This document shows positions 16,371-24,700 of a stretch of DNA of 64,000 bases, in pieces. The notes beneath the pieces are model-generated. The model was not told where the DNA came from. It saw only the letters and a program-made list of their open reading frames with translations, and made no database searches. Numbering within the stretch: position 1 is the first letter of the stretch; every line of letters begins with the position of its first letter. The stretch lies in NCBI RefSeq assembly GCF_001886715.1, contig NZ_CP018082.1, positions 1,550,001 to 1,614,000 on the forward strand. Direction: 5' to 3'. The DNA comes from Nocardia mangyaensis (GTDB lineage Bacteria > Actinomycetota > Actinomycetes > Mycobacteriales > Mycobacteriaceae). The position numbers and the translations under genes are program-made.

Positions 16371-16387
16371 ATACCCCCATGGGGTAT
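16371..16387 (-). promoter_or_regulatory. CsoR-type copper operator overlapping a -10 element
   Basis: A perfect inverted repeat ATACCCC-CAT-GGGGTAT. This matches the known CsoR-family operator form (ATACCCC and GGGGTAT half-sites around a short spacer). On the minus strand TATAGT (16373-16368) could serve as the -10 of the His-rich gene, so bound repressor would block RNA polymerase. The csoR gene itself is not in this window. Confidence 0.72.
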
Positions 16388-16617
16388 GTAGGGAAGGGTT
16401 CGGTTGCATGAATTGGGTCACTGGAGGGGTCGAAGTCCGGCTGGTCGAGCTGCCTCGCGGGTGCGGGGATGAAGCCGCGCGCAACGTTGTCGCGCGCTGT
16501 GTGCGGAGCCACTTCATGGATCCGATCGCCGACGGCGCAGTACCGGTCGGTGGCGGAGCGTGCGCATCGCAGAACGCACGGTGACGTGTGGATGGCCACG
16601 GTGGAGTGTGGATGGCG

Positions 16618-16739
16618 GCGAGGCGCGTGCGGGCAGGGGAGGCGGCCGAGAGGAGTGGCGAGGCCCGCGCGGGCAGGGGGAGGCGGCTGAGAGGAGCGGT
16701 GAGGCGCGTGCGGGCAGGGGAATGCGGCCGAGAGCAGAG
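16618..16739. repeat. Tandem repeat, three copies of about 41 bp
   Basis: Three adjacent imperfect units start at 16618 (40 bp), 16658 (41 bp) and 16699 (41 bp), sharing the core GCGGGCAGGGG followed by GCGGC(C/T)GAGAG. The repeat lies in non-coding DNA and resembles a minisatellite (VNTR/MIRU-like locus). Confidence 0.8.
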
Positions 16740-16802
16740 GCGATGCCGGGGTGTACGAGGGGAGTCGGTCGGAGGGAGGGGATCGGGCCGAGCGCGCGGA
16801 TC

Positions 16803-17690
16803 TCAGGCGGACAGTTCGAGTTCCGCCGCGATCGTGCTGTCGTAGCGTGCCCAGATCACCTCGGTCAGTGCGGAGTGGGCGCCGATGACGGCGGCGTGCA
16901 CGAGGTCGGGTGCCGCCGTGCGGAGTCGATCAGTGAGCAGTCCAGGCGCGAGGAACCAGGGTGCGACGACGATGTGTTCAGCGCCACGCGCACGGAGCCG
17001 GTCGATGGCCACAGCGATTCCGGGATCTACTGTGGCGAAGCATATTTCGGTGCGGAGGCCGGTCGATGCGGCGAGTCGGCGAGCGACCGCCGCGGTCCGT
17101 CGATTCGCCGCCGCGTTCCGTGAACCGACAGCGGCCACCGCGATTCCCAGCTCGGGCGAGGGTCCGGCGGACCCGAAGGTACGCACCATTGCCCCCGGTG
17201 AGCCGGGGAGCGTGCCGATGTGCGGCGAGGCGATGTCCGCAGATCGTGATCCGGAAGCAACCGGCCGACCGTTGACGGCGTGCGTGACCTGATCGGCCAG
17301 CGCCGCGAGCAGGCGCGGATCGGCGCCGAGGACGTCGGCTTGGGTGAGTCGCAGCCGGGGATTCCGTCGCGTCGCCTCGCCCAGCAAGGCGGGTAGGTCG
17401 ACGCGAGCGTGAAAAGCATTGCCCAGCAACAGCGGAACGACGATCGCCGAGGTGTGTCCCTGGGCGGCGAGATCATCGGTGACCTGCTCCACCGACGGCG
17501 CGTTCAGGTCGAGAAAAGCCAGCCGGACCGTGAGGTCGGGGCGGGCGGCGGCGACGTCGGCGACCACGGCCGCCATCGTCGCGGCGGAGCGGGGGTCACG
17601 GCTGCCGTGAGCCACCGCGACGAGTGCGGGCCCGCCACCGGTACGCGGTGCCATGGCGGCACCACGCAGCGGGGCGAGCACACCCGTCAT
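16803..17690 (-). CDS. CbiX-type sirohydrochlorin chelatase (Che1/Rv2393-like)
   Basis: A 295-residue protein with two CbiX-like halves. The first has VAVAHGSRDPRSAATM with the metal-ligand His near residue 29 and a VVPLLLGNAFHARVDLP block; the second has VAAVGSRNAAANRR and VVAPWFLAPGLLTDRL. It should insert ferrous iron into sirohydrochlorin to make siroheme, the cofactor of the neighbouring sulfite reductase. Its ATG overlaps the cysN stop by 4 bp (ATGA), so cofactor and pathway enzymes are translationally linked. In the second half SRN replaces HGSR, so only the first half is likely catalytic. Confidence 0.88.
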   Translation of the reverse strand: MTGVLAPLRGAAMAPRTGGGPALVAVAHGSRDPRSAATMAAVVADVAAARPDLTVRLAFLDLNAPSVEQVTDDLAAQGHTSAIVVPLLLGNAFHARVDLPALLGEATRRNPRLRLTQADVLGADPRLLAALADQVTHAVNGRPVASGSRSADIASPHIGTLPGSPGAMVRTFGSAGPSPELGIAVAAVGSRNAAANRRTAAVARRLAASTGLRTEICFATVDPGIAVAIDRLRARGAEHIVVAPWFLAPGLLTDRLRTAAPDLVHAAVIGAHSALTEVIWARYDSTIAAELELSA

Positions 17691-18985
17691 CGGACTGCGG
17701 CCCCGACCTCGACCGAGGTCAGCACATCGCCGACCAGACCGGCCGCGAGGGTGTTGCCACCCGCAGGGTCGATCAGCAGGAACGAACCGGTGTGCCGGTT
17801 GGTGCGGTAATCGTCGGCCGGGATCGGCTCGGCCAGCCGCAGCGAGACCCGGCCGATGTCGTTGAGCTCGAGCGACTCCGGGTTCGGCACCGCGGCGAGG
17901 GCCTGCTCGTCGAAGCGCTCGACCAGCGCGCCGACGATGGCCTGGGTGGTCTTGGCGCCGTGCTTGAGCAGCAGCCGCGCGCCAGGGCGCAGCGCCTTGT
18001 CGCCGAGCCAGCAGACCGTCGCGTCGAAGGTGTCGACCGGCTCGGGCGCGTCGGCGACCGAGGCGATGATGTCACCACGCGAGATGTCGACTTCGTCGGC
18101 GAGGATCAGCGTCACGCTGCGGCCCACCTGCGCGACCGCGAGCTCACCGTCGGGGGTGTCGATCCGCTCGACGGTGGTGCGCTTGCCCGAGGGCAGCACC
18201 ACGATCTCGTCGCCGGGGGAGACCGAGCCGGCCGCGATCTGGCCCGCGTAGCCGCGGTAGTCGGGGTACTCGGCGGTGCGCGGGCGGATCACGTACTGCA
18301 CGGGGAACCGCAGGCCCAGCGCGTGCTCGCCGGTCGAATCCGCGTCCACCGGAACAGATTCCAGGTGCTCGATCAGCGAGGGGCCGTCGTAGTACGGGGT
18401 GTTGGCCGAGCGGCTGGCGATGTTGTCGCCGTGCAGCGCGGAGACCGGGATCTCCAGCACGTCCTCGTCGGCCCAGCCCAGGGTCGAGGTGAGTGTGTTG
18501 AACTCGGCCGAGATCTCGGCGAACACCGTCGCCGGATCCTCGACCAGGTCGATCTTGTTCACCGCGAGCACCAGCTTCGGCACGCCGAGCAGTGCCAGCA
18601 CGGCGGCATGGCGGCGGGTCTGCTCGATGACGCCCTTGCGCGCGTCGACCAGCAGGATCACCAGCTGCGCGGTGGACGCGCCGGAGACGGTGTTGCGGGT
18701 GTACTGCACGTGACCGGGGGTGTCGGCGAGCACGAAAGACCGCTTCGGCGTGGCGAAGTAGCGGTACGCGACGTCGATGGTGATGCCCTGCTCACGCTCG
18801 GCGCGCAGGCCGTCGACGAGCAGCGACAGGTCCGGTGTCGACAGGCCCTTGTCGACCGAGGCGCGGGTGACGGCGTCGATCTGATCGGCCAGCACGGACT
18901 TGGTGTCGTAGAGCAGCCGTCCGACCAGAGTGGACTTACCGTCGTCGACAGAACCGGCGGTGGCCAGCCTCAATAGGTCGGACAT
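17687..18985 (-). CDS. cysN: Sulfate adenylyltransferase subunit 1 (GTPase CysN)
   Basis: A 432-residue EF-Tu-like GTPase. The P-loop is AGSVDDGKST near residues 10-19, switch II is ADTPGH near 92-97, and the guanine-specificity motif is NKID near 147. With CysD it couples GTP hydrolysis to synthesis of APS from sulfate and ATP. It has the CysN length only, with no fused APS kinase (CysC) domain, consistent with direct APS reduction by the upstream CysH. Its start lies one base after the cysD stop and its stop overlaps the chelatase start. Confidence 0.96.
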   Translation of the reverse strand: MSDLLRLATAGSVDDGKSTLVGRLLYDTKSVLADQIDAVTRASVDKGLSTPDLSLLVDGLRAEREQGITIDVAYRYFATPKRSFVLADTPGHVQYTRNTVSGASTAQLVILLVDARKGVIEQTRRHAAVLALLGVPKLVLAVNKIDLVEDPATVFAEISAEFNTLTSTLGWADEDVLEIPVSALHGDNIASRSANTPYYDGPSLIEHLESVPVDADSTGEHALGLRFPVQYVIRPRTAEYPDYRGYAGQIAAGSVSPGDEIVVLPSGKRTTVERIDTPDGELAVAQVGRSVTLILADEVDISRGDIIASVADAPEPVDTFDATVCWLGDKALRPGARLLLKHGAKTTQAIVGALVERFDEQALAAVPNPESLELNDIGRVSLRLAEPIPADDYRTNRHTGSFLLIDPAGGNTLAAGLVGDVLTSVEVGAAVR

Positions 18986-18986
18986 A

Positions 18987-19946
18987 TCAGAAATAACCCT
19001 CTCGCTTGCGGTCTTCCATCGCGGCTTCCGACACTCGGTCGTCGCCGCGGGTCGCGCCGCGTTCGGTCAGTCGGGATGCGGCGACCTCGGCCAGGATGGC
19101 CGCGTTGTCGGCGGCGTCGGAAATGATGGCGCCAGTGGTGGAACCGTCGCCGACGGTGCGGTAGCGCACCGACCGGGTCTCGAGCACTTCCCCCTCGGCG
19201 GGACCGCCCCACACGCCGGGGGTCATCCACATACCGTCGCGCTGGTACACCGGACGCTCGTGGGCGTAGTAGATGCTGGCCAGGTCGATGTCCTCGCGCG
19301 CGATGTAGCGCCAGATGTCGAGCTCGGTCCAGTTGCTCAGCGGGAACACCCGCACGTGCTCGCCCGGCGCGTGCTTGCCGTTGTAGAGGTTCCACAGCTC
19401 GGGACGCTGACGCTTCGGATCCCACTGGCCGAAGGCGTTGCGCAGCGAGAAGATCCGCTCCTTGGCGCGCGAACGCTCCTCGTCGCGGCGGCCGCCACCG
19501 AACACCGCGTCGAAACGGTGCTCGGTGATGGCGTCGAGCAGCGGCACGGTCTGCAGCGGGTTGCGGATGCCGTCGGGGCGCTCGGCGAGCCGACCATCGG
19601 CCAGGTACTCCTCGACCGAGGCGACGTGCAGGCGCAGGCCGTACTTCTCCACCACCTTGTCGCGGAACGCGAGCACTTCGTCGAGGTTGTGCCCGGTGTC
19701 GACGTGCAGCAGCGCGAACGGCAGCGGCGCGGGCCAGAAGGCCTTGAGCGCCAAGTGCAGCAGCACGGTGGAGTCCTTGCCGCCGGAGAACAGGATCACC
19801 GGCCGCTCGAACTCGCCCGCGACCTCACGGAAGATGTGGATCGCCTCGGATTCCAGCGCTGCGAGGGTGTCGAACTCGGACAGGCCGAGTTCGCGTTCGG
19901 TGGTGTGGGTACTCACAGGCTCACTCCCAGTGGTGGTGACAGTCAT
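18987..19946 (-). CDS. cysD: Sulfate adenylyltransferase subunit 2 (CysD)
   Basis: A 319-residue PP-loop ATP pyrophosphatase that adenylates sulfate to APS with CysN. The PP-loop is ILFSGGKDSTVLLHLA near residue 50, followed by HVDTGHNLDEV and GGGRRDEERSRAKE, all standard for CysD. ATG 19946 overlaps the cysH stop by 4 bp; GTG about 10 codons downstream (VSTHTTER) is an alternative. It ends in DRKREGYF, the typical CysD C terminus. Confidence 0.96.
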   Translation of the reverse strand: MTVTTTGSEPVSTHTTERELGLSEFDTLAALESEAIHIFREVAGEFERPVILFSGGKDSTVLLHLALKAFWPAPLPFALLHVDTGHNLDEVLAFRDKVVEKYGLRLHVASVEEYLADGRLAERPDGIRNPLQTVPLLDAITEHRFDAVFGGGRRDEERSRAKERIFSLRNAFGQWDPKRQRPELWNLYNGKHAPGEHVRVFPLSNWTELDIWRYIAREDIDLASIYYAHERPVYQRDGMWMTPGVWGGPAEGEVLETRSVRYRTVGDGSTTGAIISDAADNAAILAEVAASRLTERGATRGDDRVSEAAMEDRKREGYF

Positions 19947-20662
19947 GATTGGTGCAATCCGCATTCGGTCTTGGCCAGCCCGGCCCAGCGGCCGCTGCGC
20001 GGATCGGATCCCGGTTCGGGCTTACGCGTGCACGGCGCGCAACCGATGGACGGGTAACCCTCCTCCACCAGGGGATTGACGAGAATGCCGTGGGCCGTGA
20101 TGTAAGCCTGCATCTCGTCGTCGGACCACGGGGCGATCGGGTTGATCTTCACCAGTCCGAAGGCTTCGTCGAACGAGATCAGTGGCGCGTTGGCGCGGGT
20201 GGGGGCCTCCACCCGCCGGATACCGGTGATCCAGGCGTTGTACCCGGACAGCGACTTCTTCAGCGGAACGACCTTGCGCAGCCGGCAGCATTCGGCGGCG
20301 TCGGTGGCGAACAGATCCTTGCCGAGCAGTTCGTCCTGCTCGGTGACGCTGTGCTCGGGGCGCACGTTCACCACGTTCACGCCGTACACGGCCTCGACCG
20401 CGTCCCTGGTGCCCATGGTCTCGGCGAAGTGGTAGCCGGTGTCGAGGAACAACACGTCGACGCCGGGCCTGGTCTGCGCGGCCAGGTGCACCAGCACCCC
20501 GTCCTGCATGTTCGACGCCACGATGTAGTTGTCGCCGAAGTGCTGGTCGGTCCAGGCGATCAGCTCGGCCGCCGAGGCGTCGGGACCGAGCTCGGCCGCG
20601 CCCTGCTCAGCCAGTGCGCGCAGTTCGTCTTCGGCCAGCTTGGCCGCGAGATTCGTTGTCAC
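19943..20662 (-). CDS. cysH: APS reductase CysH (4Fe-4S type)
   Basis: A 239-residue assimilatory reductase that converts APS to sulfite. The [4Fe-4S] ligands are a CC pair in AAECCRLRK near residue 124 and CAPC in YPSIGCAPCTRKP near 207; these ligands mark APS-specific rather than PAPS-specific enzymes. The catalytic Cys is in KTECGLH near the C terminus. It lies 21 bp downstream of nirA on the same strand and is coupled to cysD by an ATGA overlap. Confidence 0.96.
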   Translation of the reverse strand: MTTNLAAKLAEDELRALAEQGAAELGPDASAAELIAWTDQHFGDNYIVASNMQDGVLVHLAAQTRPGVDVLFLDTGYHFAETMGTRDAVEAVYGVNVVNVRPEHSVTEQDELLGKDLFATDAAECCRLRKVVPLKKSLSGYNAWITGIRRVEAPTRANAPLISFDEAFGLVKINPIAPWSDDEMQAYITAHGILVNPLVEEGYPSIGCAPCTRKPEPGSDPRSGRWAGLAKTECGLHQS

Positions 20663-20683
20663 AGTGGAGATCTCCTCTTCGAC

Positions 20684-22477
20684 TTATCGCAGGTCGGCCT
20701 CGTCGGCGCGAACCGCCCACACCGCGAAGCGTTCCCCGGACTCCCGGTTCTTGACGAAGTTGCGGACCACGCGCTCGATGTAGTCGCCGAGCTCGACGCT
20801 GGTGACCTTGTGCTGACGCAGCTTGCGGCCGAACCCGCTGTCCAGGCCGAGGCTGCCGCCCAGGTGAACCTGGAATCCCTCGACATGATTCCCGGCACCG
20901 TCGTCGACCAACTGCCCCTTGAAGCCGATGTCGGCGATCTGGGAGCGGCCGCACGAGTTCGGGCAACCGTTGATGTTGATGGTGATCGGGACATCGAGTT
21001 CGGCGTTGATGTCGGCCAGCCGCTGCTCGAGCTCCGGTGCGAGCACCTGCGAACGCTTGCGGGTCTCGACGAAGGACAGCTTGCAGAACTCGATGCCGCT
21101 GCAGGCGAGCAGGTTCCGGCGCCAGATCGACGGACGGGCCTGCAGGCCCAGCGGTTCCAGCTCGTCGATCAGCGCGTCGACCTGGTCGTCGGCGATGTCG
21201 AGGATGATCAGCTTCTGGTACGGGGTGAACCGGATCCGGTCGGAGCCGTACTTCTCGGCGGCCTCGGCGACCTGGCTCAGGATGGTGCCCGAGACACGAC
21301 CGGCGATGGGGGAGAAGCCGACGGCGTTGAGGCCGTTGCGCAGCTTCTGCACACCGACGTGATCGATCGGCTTGGCGGGCTGTTCGGGCGCGGGACCGTC
21401 GATCAGCTTGCGCTTCAAGTACTCGTCCTCGAGCACTTGGCGGAACTTCTCGATGCCCCAGTCCTTGATCAGGAACTTCAGGCGCGCCTTGGTGCGCAGG
21501 CGGCGGTAGCCGTAGTCGCGGTAGAGCGAGACCACGGCCTCCCACACATCGGGCACCTCGTCGAGCGGCACCCACGCGCCGACGCGCTTGGCCAGCATCG
21601 GGTTGGTCGACAGGCCGCCGCCGACCCACAGGTCGAAGCCGGGGCCGTGCTCAGGATGCTCGACACCGACGAAGGCGATGTCGTTGATCTCGTGCACCAC
21701 GTCCTGCTGGCCCGAGATGGCGGTCTTGAACTTGCGGGGAAGGTTGGAGTACTCCTTCTTTCCGATGTAGCGCTTCACGATCTCGTCGATGGCGGGTGTC
21801 GCATCGAGCACCTCGTCGAGGGATTCACCGGCCAGCGGCGAACCGAGCACCACGCGCGGGCAGTCGCCGCAGGCCTCGGTGGTGTGCAGACCCACCGATT
21901 CCAGCCGACGCCAGATCTCGGGGACGTTCTCGACCTCGATCCAGTGGTACTGCACGTTCTCTCGGTCGGAGAGGTCGGCGGTGTCGCGGCCGAACTCCGT
22001 GGAGATCTGGCCGATGGTGCGCAGCTGGGCGGCGCTGAGCGCGCCCGCGTCGCAGCGCACTCGCATCATGAAGTACTTGGCTTCGAGGATGTCGATGTTG
22101 TCGTCGTCGGTCCAGGTGCCGTCATAGCCCTCTTCACGCTGGGTGTAGAGACCCCACCAGCGGAAGCGGCCGCGCAGATCGGCCTTGTCGATCGAGTCGA
22201 AGCCGCCCTTGGCGTAGATGTTCTCGATCCTGGCCCGCACGTTGAGCGGGTTGTCGTCCTTCTTGGACTGCTCGTTCGGGTTGAGCGGCTCGCGGTAGCC
22301 GAGCGCCCACTGGCCTTCGGACCGGCGGCGGACCGGCTTGCCCGTGCGCGCGCGCGGCGCGACGGGTGCTTCGGTGCGTGGCCGATCGGGCCGGACACGG
22401 CGCTCGGTGGCCGGGCGCTCTGGACGGGCCTGTGCCGTCGACTTGTCGGTCGAACCGGCGTCGGTGCTCGACGTCAT
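20684..22477 (-). CDS. nirA: Ferredoxin-dependent sulfite reductase NirA/Sir
   Basis: A 597-residue siroheme/[4Fe-4S] enzyme that reduces sulfite to sulfide. Cluster-siroheme ligands are in LLACSGIEFCKLS near residue 451 and NGCPNSCGRSQ near 493. GLYTQR near residue 110 and HTTEACGDCPRVV near 200 correspond to the region of the Tyr-Cys crosslink known in M. tuberculosis NirA. The first 50 residues are a basic Arg/Pro/Ser/Thr-rich extension without recognisable function. ATG 22477 has AGGAGCG upstream. It is the first gene of nirA-cysH-cysD-cysN-chelatase and is preceded by a Cys-rich leader ORF. Confidence 0.94.
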   Translation of the reverse strand: MTSSTDAGSTDKSTAQARPERPATERRVRPDRPRTEAPVAPRARTGKPVRRRSEGQWALGYREPLNPNEQSKKDDNPLNVRARIENIYAKGGFDSIDKADLRGRFRWWGLYTQREEGYDGTWTDDDNIDILEAKYFMMRVRCDAGALSAAQLRTIGQISTEFGRDTADLSDRENVQYHWIEVENVPEIWRRLESVGLHTTEACGDCPRVVLGSPLAGESLDEVLDATPAIDEIVKRYIGKKEYSNLPRKFKTAISGQQDVVHEINDIAFVGVEHPEHGPGFDLWVGGGLSTNPMLAKRVGAWVPLDEVPDVWEAVVSLYRDYGYRRLRTKARLKFLIKDWGIEKFRQVLEDEYLKRKLIDGPAPEQPAKPIDHVGVQKLRNGLNAVGFSPIAGRVSGTILSQVAEAAEKYGSDRIRFTPYQKLIILDIADDQVDALIDELEPLGLQARPSIWRRNLLACSGIEFCKLSFVETRKRSQVLAPELEQRLADINAELDVPITININGCPNSCGRSQIADIGFKGQLVDDGAGNHVEGFQVHLGGSLGLDSGFGRKLRQHKVTSVELGDYIERVVRNFVKNRESGERFAVWAVRADEADLR

Positions 22478-22520
22478 AGGGGTCGCTCCTGCGGGGGTGG
22501 TGGTACATCCGTGCTGAAGG

Positions 22521-22539
22521 CGCGAGGGGCTGGCTCGCG
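22521..22539 (-). promoter_or_regulatory. Hairpin between Cys leader ORF and nirA
   Basis: An inverted repeat CGCGAG-N7-CTCGCG lies between the leader-peptide stop and the nirA start. It could be part of an attenuator structure or mask the nirA translation region. This is inferred from position only; no folding was computed. Confidence 0.3.
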
Positions 22540-22606
22540 TCAGGTGGTCAGCGGGCCGATGAGAGTCGAAGACACCGGGGGATACCCGGGCGTGGAAGCC
22601 GCTGCG

Positions 22607-22699
22607 CTACCGGTGGAGACCGGGCCGACAACAGGCGCTGCAGACGCGCAGGAAGTCGACGTGGCGACGGGCCACGAGTCGTACTCCTGTTGCGTGCAT
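22607..22699 (-). CDS. Cysteine-rich leader peptide (putative cysteine attenuator)
   Basis: A 30-codon ORF on the minus strand, 129 bp upstream of nirA and in the same direction. The peptide has Cys at positions 20, 23 and 24 (CSACC) after an RRHVDFLRV segment. This closely resembles actinobacterial 'putative leader peptides' (RRHVDL...C) placed before sulfur genes. In mycobacteria, polycysteine short ORFs upstream of nirA-type operons are known to act as cysteine-responsive attenuators: ribosome stalling at Cys codons when cysteine is scarce raises downstream expression. No Shine-Dalgarno sequence precedes the ATG, and a possible -10 (CACAAT, 22712-22707) sits about 8 bp upstream, so leaderless translation is likely. 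Confidence 0.82.
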   Translation of the reverse strand: MHATGVRLVARRHVDFLRVCSACCRPGLHR

Positions 22700-22706
22700 G
22701 GAGCCT

Positions 22707-22712
22707 ATTGTG
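22707..22712 (-). promoter_or_regulatory. Possible -10 element of leaderless leader/nirA transcript
   Basis: CACAAT on the minus strand, placed so that transcription would start at or next to the A of the leader-peptide ATG (22699). The match to the -10 consensus is partial and no good -35 was seen. Confidence 0.35.
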
Positions 22713-22911
22713 CCATGTCAGCCCGGTCGTTCCGACCGCGGGGAGATATTTCCCGCACTTTTGAGGGAAATTCCCTGGATGCTCGTACAGTTCTGTGATG
22801 TGGGTCATAAATGGCACGGGAAAAGCAGCCGATGATGCGTCGAGTTCCCCGCTGTGCGGTGGCGCGCTCGGTGGTTGACCTCGACTGCTGTTGAGGTTGC
22901 ACGGTGGTGGC

Positions 22912-23337
22912 ATGAGCAACGAAGTCAGCATCGCAGGACATACTCCCCCAGACCTCGAGACCGAGATCGCCGCCATCCGCGCGGTCGTCGCCACGGTTGC
23001 CCGCGCCCAGGCGAACGAACTCGTCGAGGAGTTCGTCGGCGTCTTCCGAGACGACGCGATCTGGACGATCGGCCACGGCAAGAAACTCTTCGGCCGCAAC
23101 GCGATCGGGGAGTTCACCGCGCAGGTCCTGCCCGGCGGCTCTCCCAGCGGCCGTGTCGCCTACGAACTCGAGCATGTCCTGTTCCTGCGCCCCGACGTCG
23201 CCGCGGTCAAGGCGCGCCAGCCCCACTACCCGCTCGGCGACGAGCTCGACGGCGAGGGGGCACCGTTGTACGTCACGACCAAGGAGGACGGCCGCTGGCT
23301 GCTCGCCGCCAACCAGAACACTCCCGTCATCGGCTGA
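22912..23337 (+). CDS. SnoaL-like/SgcJ-type NTF2-fold protein
   Basis: A 141-residue protein with an NTF2-like pattern: N-terminal helices (DLETEIAAIRAVVATV), DDAIWTIGHGKKLFGRNAIGEF, and antiparallel strands ending in DGRWLLAANQNTPV. This matches the SgcJ/EcaC or SnoaL-like family, whose members act as small enzymes or binding proteins. ATG 22912 is chosen because an upstream in-frame start gives a poor Gly-rich extension. It is divergent from the sulfur operon; no functional link is evident. Confidence 0.83.
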   Translation: MSNEVSIAGHTPPDLETEIAAIRAVVATVARAQANELVEEFVGVFRDDAIWTIGHGKKLFGRNAIGEFTAQVLPGGSPSGRVAYELEHVLFLRPDVAAVKARQPHYPLGDELDGEGAPLYVTTKEDGRWLLAANQNTPVIG

Positions 23338-23400
23338 CCTCGGCCCGCGGGTATCGGCTGGGGCCGCGCGGGTGCGGCCGACGGGGCGCGGCAGACTGGA

Positions 23401-24624
23401 GTGGTGACTCTCAGTGCTGCCTCCAGAGCTGCTCGCGCGATCCCGGCCGATACCGATCGGCCGGAGCTGCGCGATTTCGGTGGCGGCCCTTTCGGTGTGT
23501 ACGTCCACGTGCCGTTCTGCGCCACGCGCTGCGGGTACTGCGACTTCAACACCTACACGGCGGGGGAGCTGGGGACCTCGGCGTCCCCGCAATCGTGGCT
23601 CGAGGCGTTGCGCGGTGAGCTCGCGACCGCCGCGGTCGAGTTCGGTGCGCTGCCCAGCGCGACGCCGGCGGTGTCGTCGATCTTCGTCGGTGGCGGCACG
23701 CCCTCGCTGCTCGGCGGCGAGGGGCTCGCTGCGGTGCTCGACGCGGTGCGCGCGAATTTCACCCTGGCCGCAGGGGCCGAGGTGACGACCGAATCCAACC
23801 CGGAGTCCACCTCCCCGGAGTTCTTCGAGCGGATCCGCTCGGCCGGGTACACCCGCGTCTCGCTGGGAATGCAATCGGCCGCGCAGCACGTGCTGCGGGT
23901 GCTCGACCGCACACATACGCCCGGTCGCGCTGTTGCCGCCGCCAAGGAGGCGCGGGCCGCCGGCTTCGAGCACGTGAACCTGGACCTCATCTACGGCACG
24001 CCAGGGGAGACCGATGCCGATCTGAATACGAGCCTGGACGCGGTGCTGGCCGCCGGTGTCGATCATGTCTCCGCCTACTCCCTGATCGTCGAGGACGGCA
24101 CCGCGCTGGCGCGCAAGGTCCGTCGTGGGGAACTGCCCGCGCCCGACGACGATGTCCTCGCCGCGCGCTACGAGCGCATCGATGCCCGCCTCGGCGAGGC
24201 GGGGCTGTCCTGGTACGAGGTCTCCAACTGGGCTGCCGACGACGACGCCCGCTGCCGCCACAACCTCGGCTACTGGGACGGCGGTGACTGGCTCGGCGCG
24301 GGCCCCGGCGCCCACAGCCACGTCGGCGGTATCCGCTGGTGGAACGTCAAACACCCTGCCCGCTACGCCGATCGCGTCGCTCTCGGTGGCCTGCCCGCCG
24401 CGGGCTGGGAGGCCCTCACCGACGACGAGCGATACACCGAGCACCTCATGCTCACCGTCCGGCTCCGCACCGGCCTGCCGGTCGCCGACCTGGCACCCAC
24501 GGCCAGTCCCGCCCTGGACCGCGTCCTCGTCGACGGACTGGCCGACCTCGTCGACGGCAATCTCGTCCTCACCGACCGCGGCCGCCTGCTGGCCGACGGC
24601 ATCGTGCGCGATCTGCTGGGCTGA
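23401..24624 (+). CDS. hemW: Radical SAM protein HemW (coproporphyrinogen oxidase-like)
   Basis: A 407-residue radical SAM protein. The cluster motif CATRCGYCDF near residues 40-49 is the CxxxCxxC of the superfamily and includes the HemN/HemW-type aromatic residue; GGGTPSLL follows near 98. The C-terminal HemN domain includes HNLGYWDGGDWLGAGPGAHS near residue 284. The protein is shorter than HemN, and its length fits HemW, now viewed as a heme chaperone rather than a coproporphyrinogen dehydrogenase. Translation starts at GTG 23401 or 23404. Confidence 0.92.
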   Translation: MVTLSAASRAARAIPADTDRPELRDFGGGPFGVYVHVPFCATRCGYCDFNTYTAGELGTSASPQSWLEALRGELATAAVEFGALPSATPAVSSIFVGGGTPSLLGGEGLAAVLDAVRANFTLAAGAEVTTESNPESTSPEFFERIRSAGYTRVSLGMQSAAQHVLRVLDRTHTPGRAVAAAKEARAAGFEHVNLDLIYGTPGETDADLNTSLDAVLAAGVDHVSAYSLIVEDGTALARKVRRGELPAPDDDVLAARYERIDARLGEAGLSWYEVSNWAADDDARCRHNLGYWDGGDWLGAGPGAHSHVGGIRWWNVKHPARYADRVALGGLPAAGWEALTDDERYTEHLMLTVRLRTGLPVADLAPTASPALDRVLVDGLADLVDGNLVLTDRGRLLADGIVRDLLG

Positions 24625-24700
24625 TCCGGTCTCGTTCGCTGGTACGAGTCGTGCGGACTGTGCTTGGGTGACGTTTTCGTGACCGGAATTCGTGTTCCCC

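Larger units (their letters stand above)
16332..16802. other. Intergenic region with CsoR operator and minisatellite
   Basis: Besides the operator at 16371-16387 and the three-copy tandem repeat at 16618-16739, no gene is supported. Open frames through the repeat exist in more than one frame but have low-complexity Gly/Arg/Glu composition without a usable start signal. Confidence 0.5.

Noticed and set aside
19949..22798. 949-codon open frame on the plus strand across cysH and nirA
   Set aside because: It runs antisense to clearly conserved enzymes and its product has low-complexity Val/Asp/Gly/Leu composition. Long antisense frames are common in high-GC DNA.
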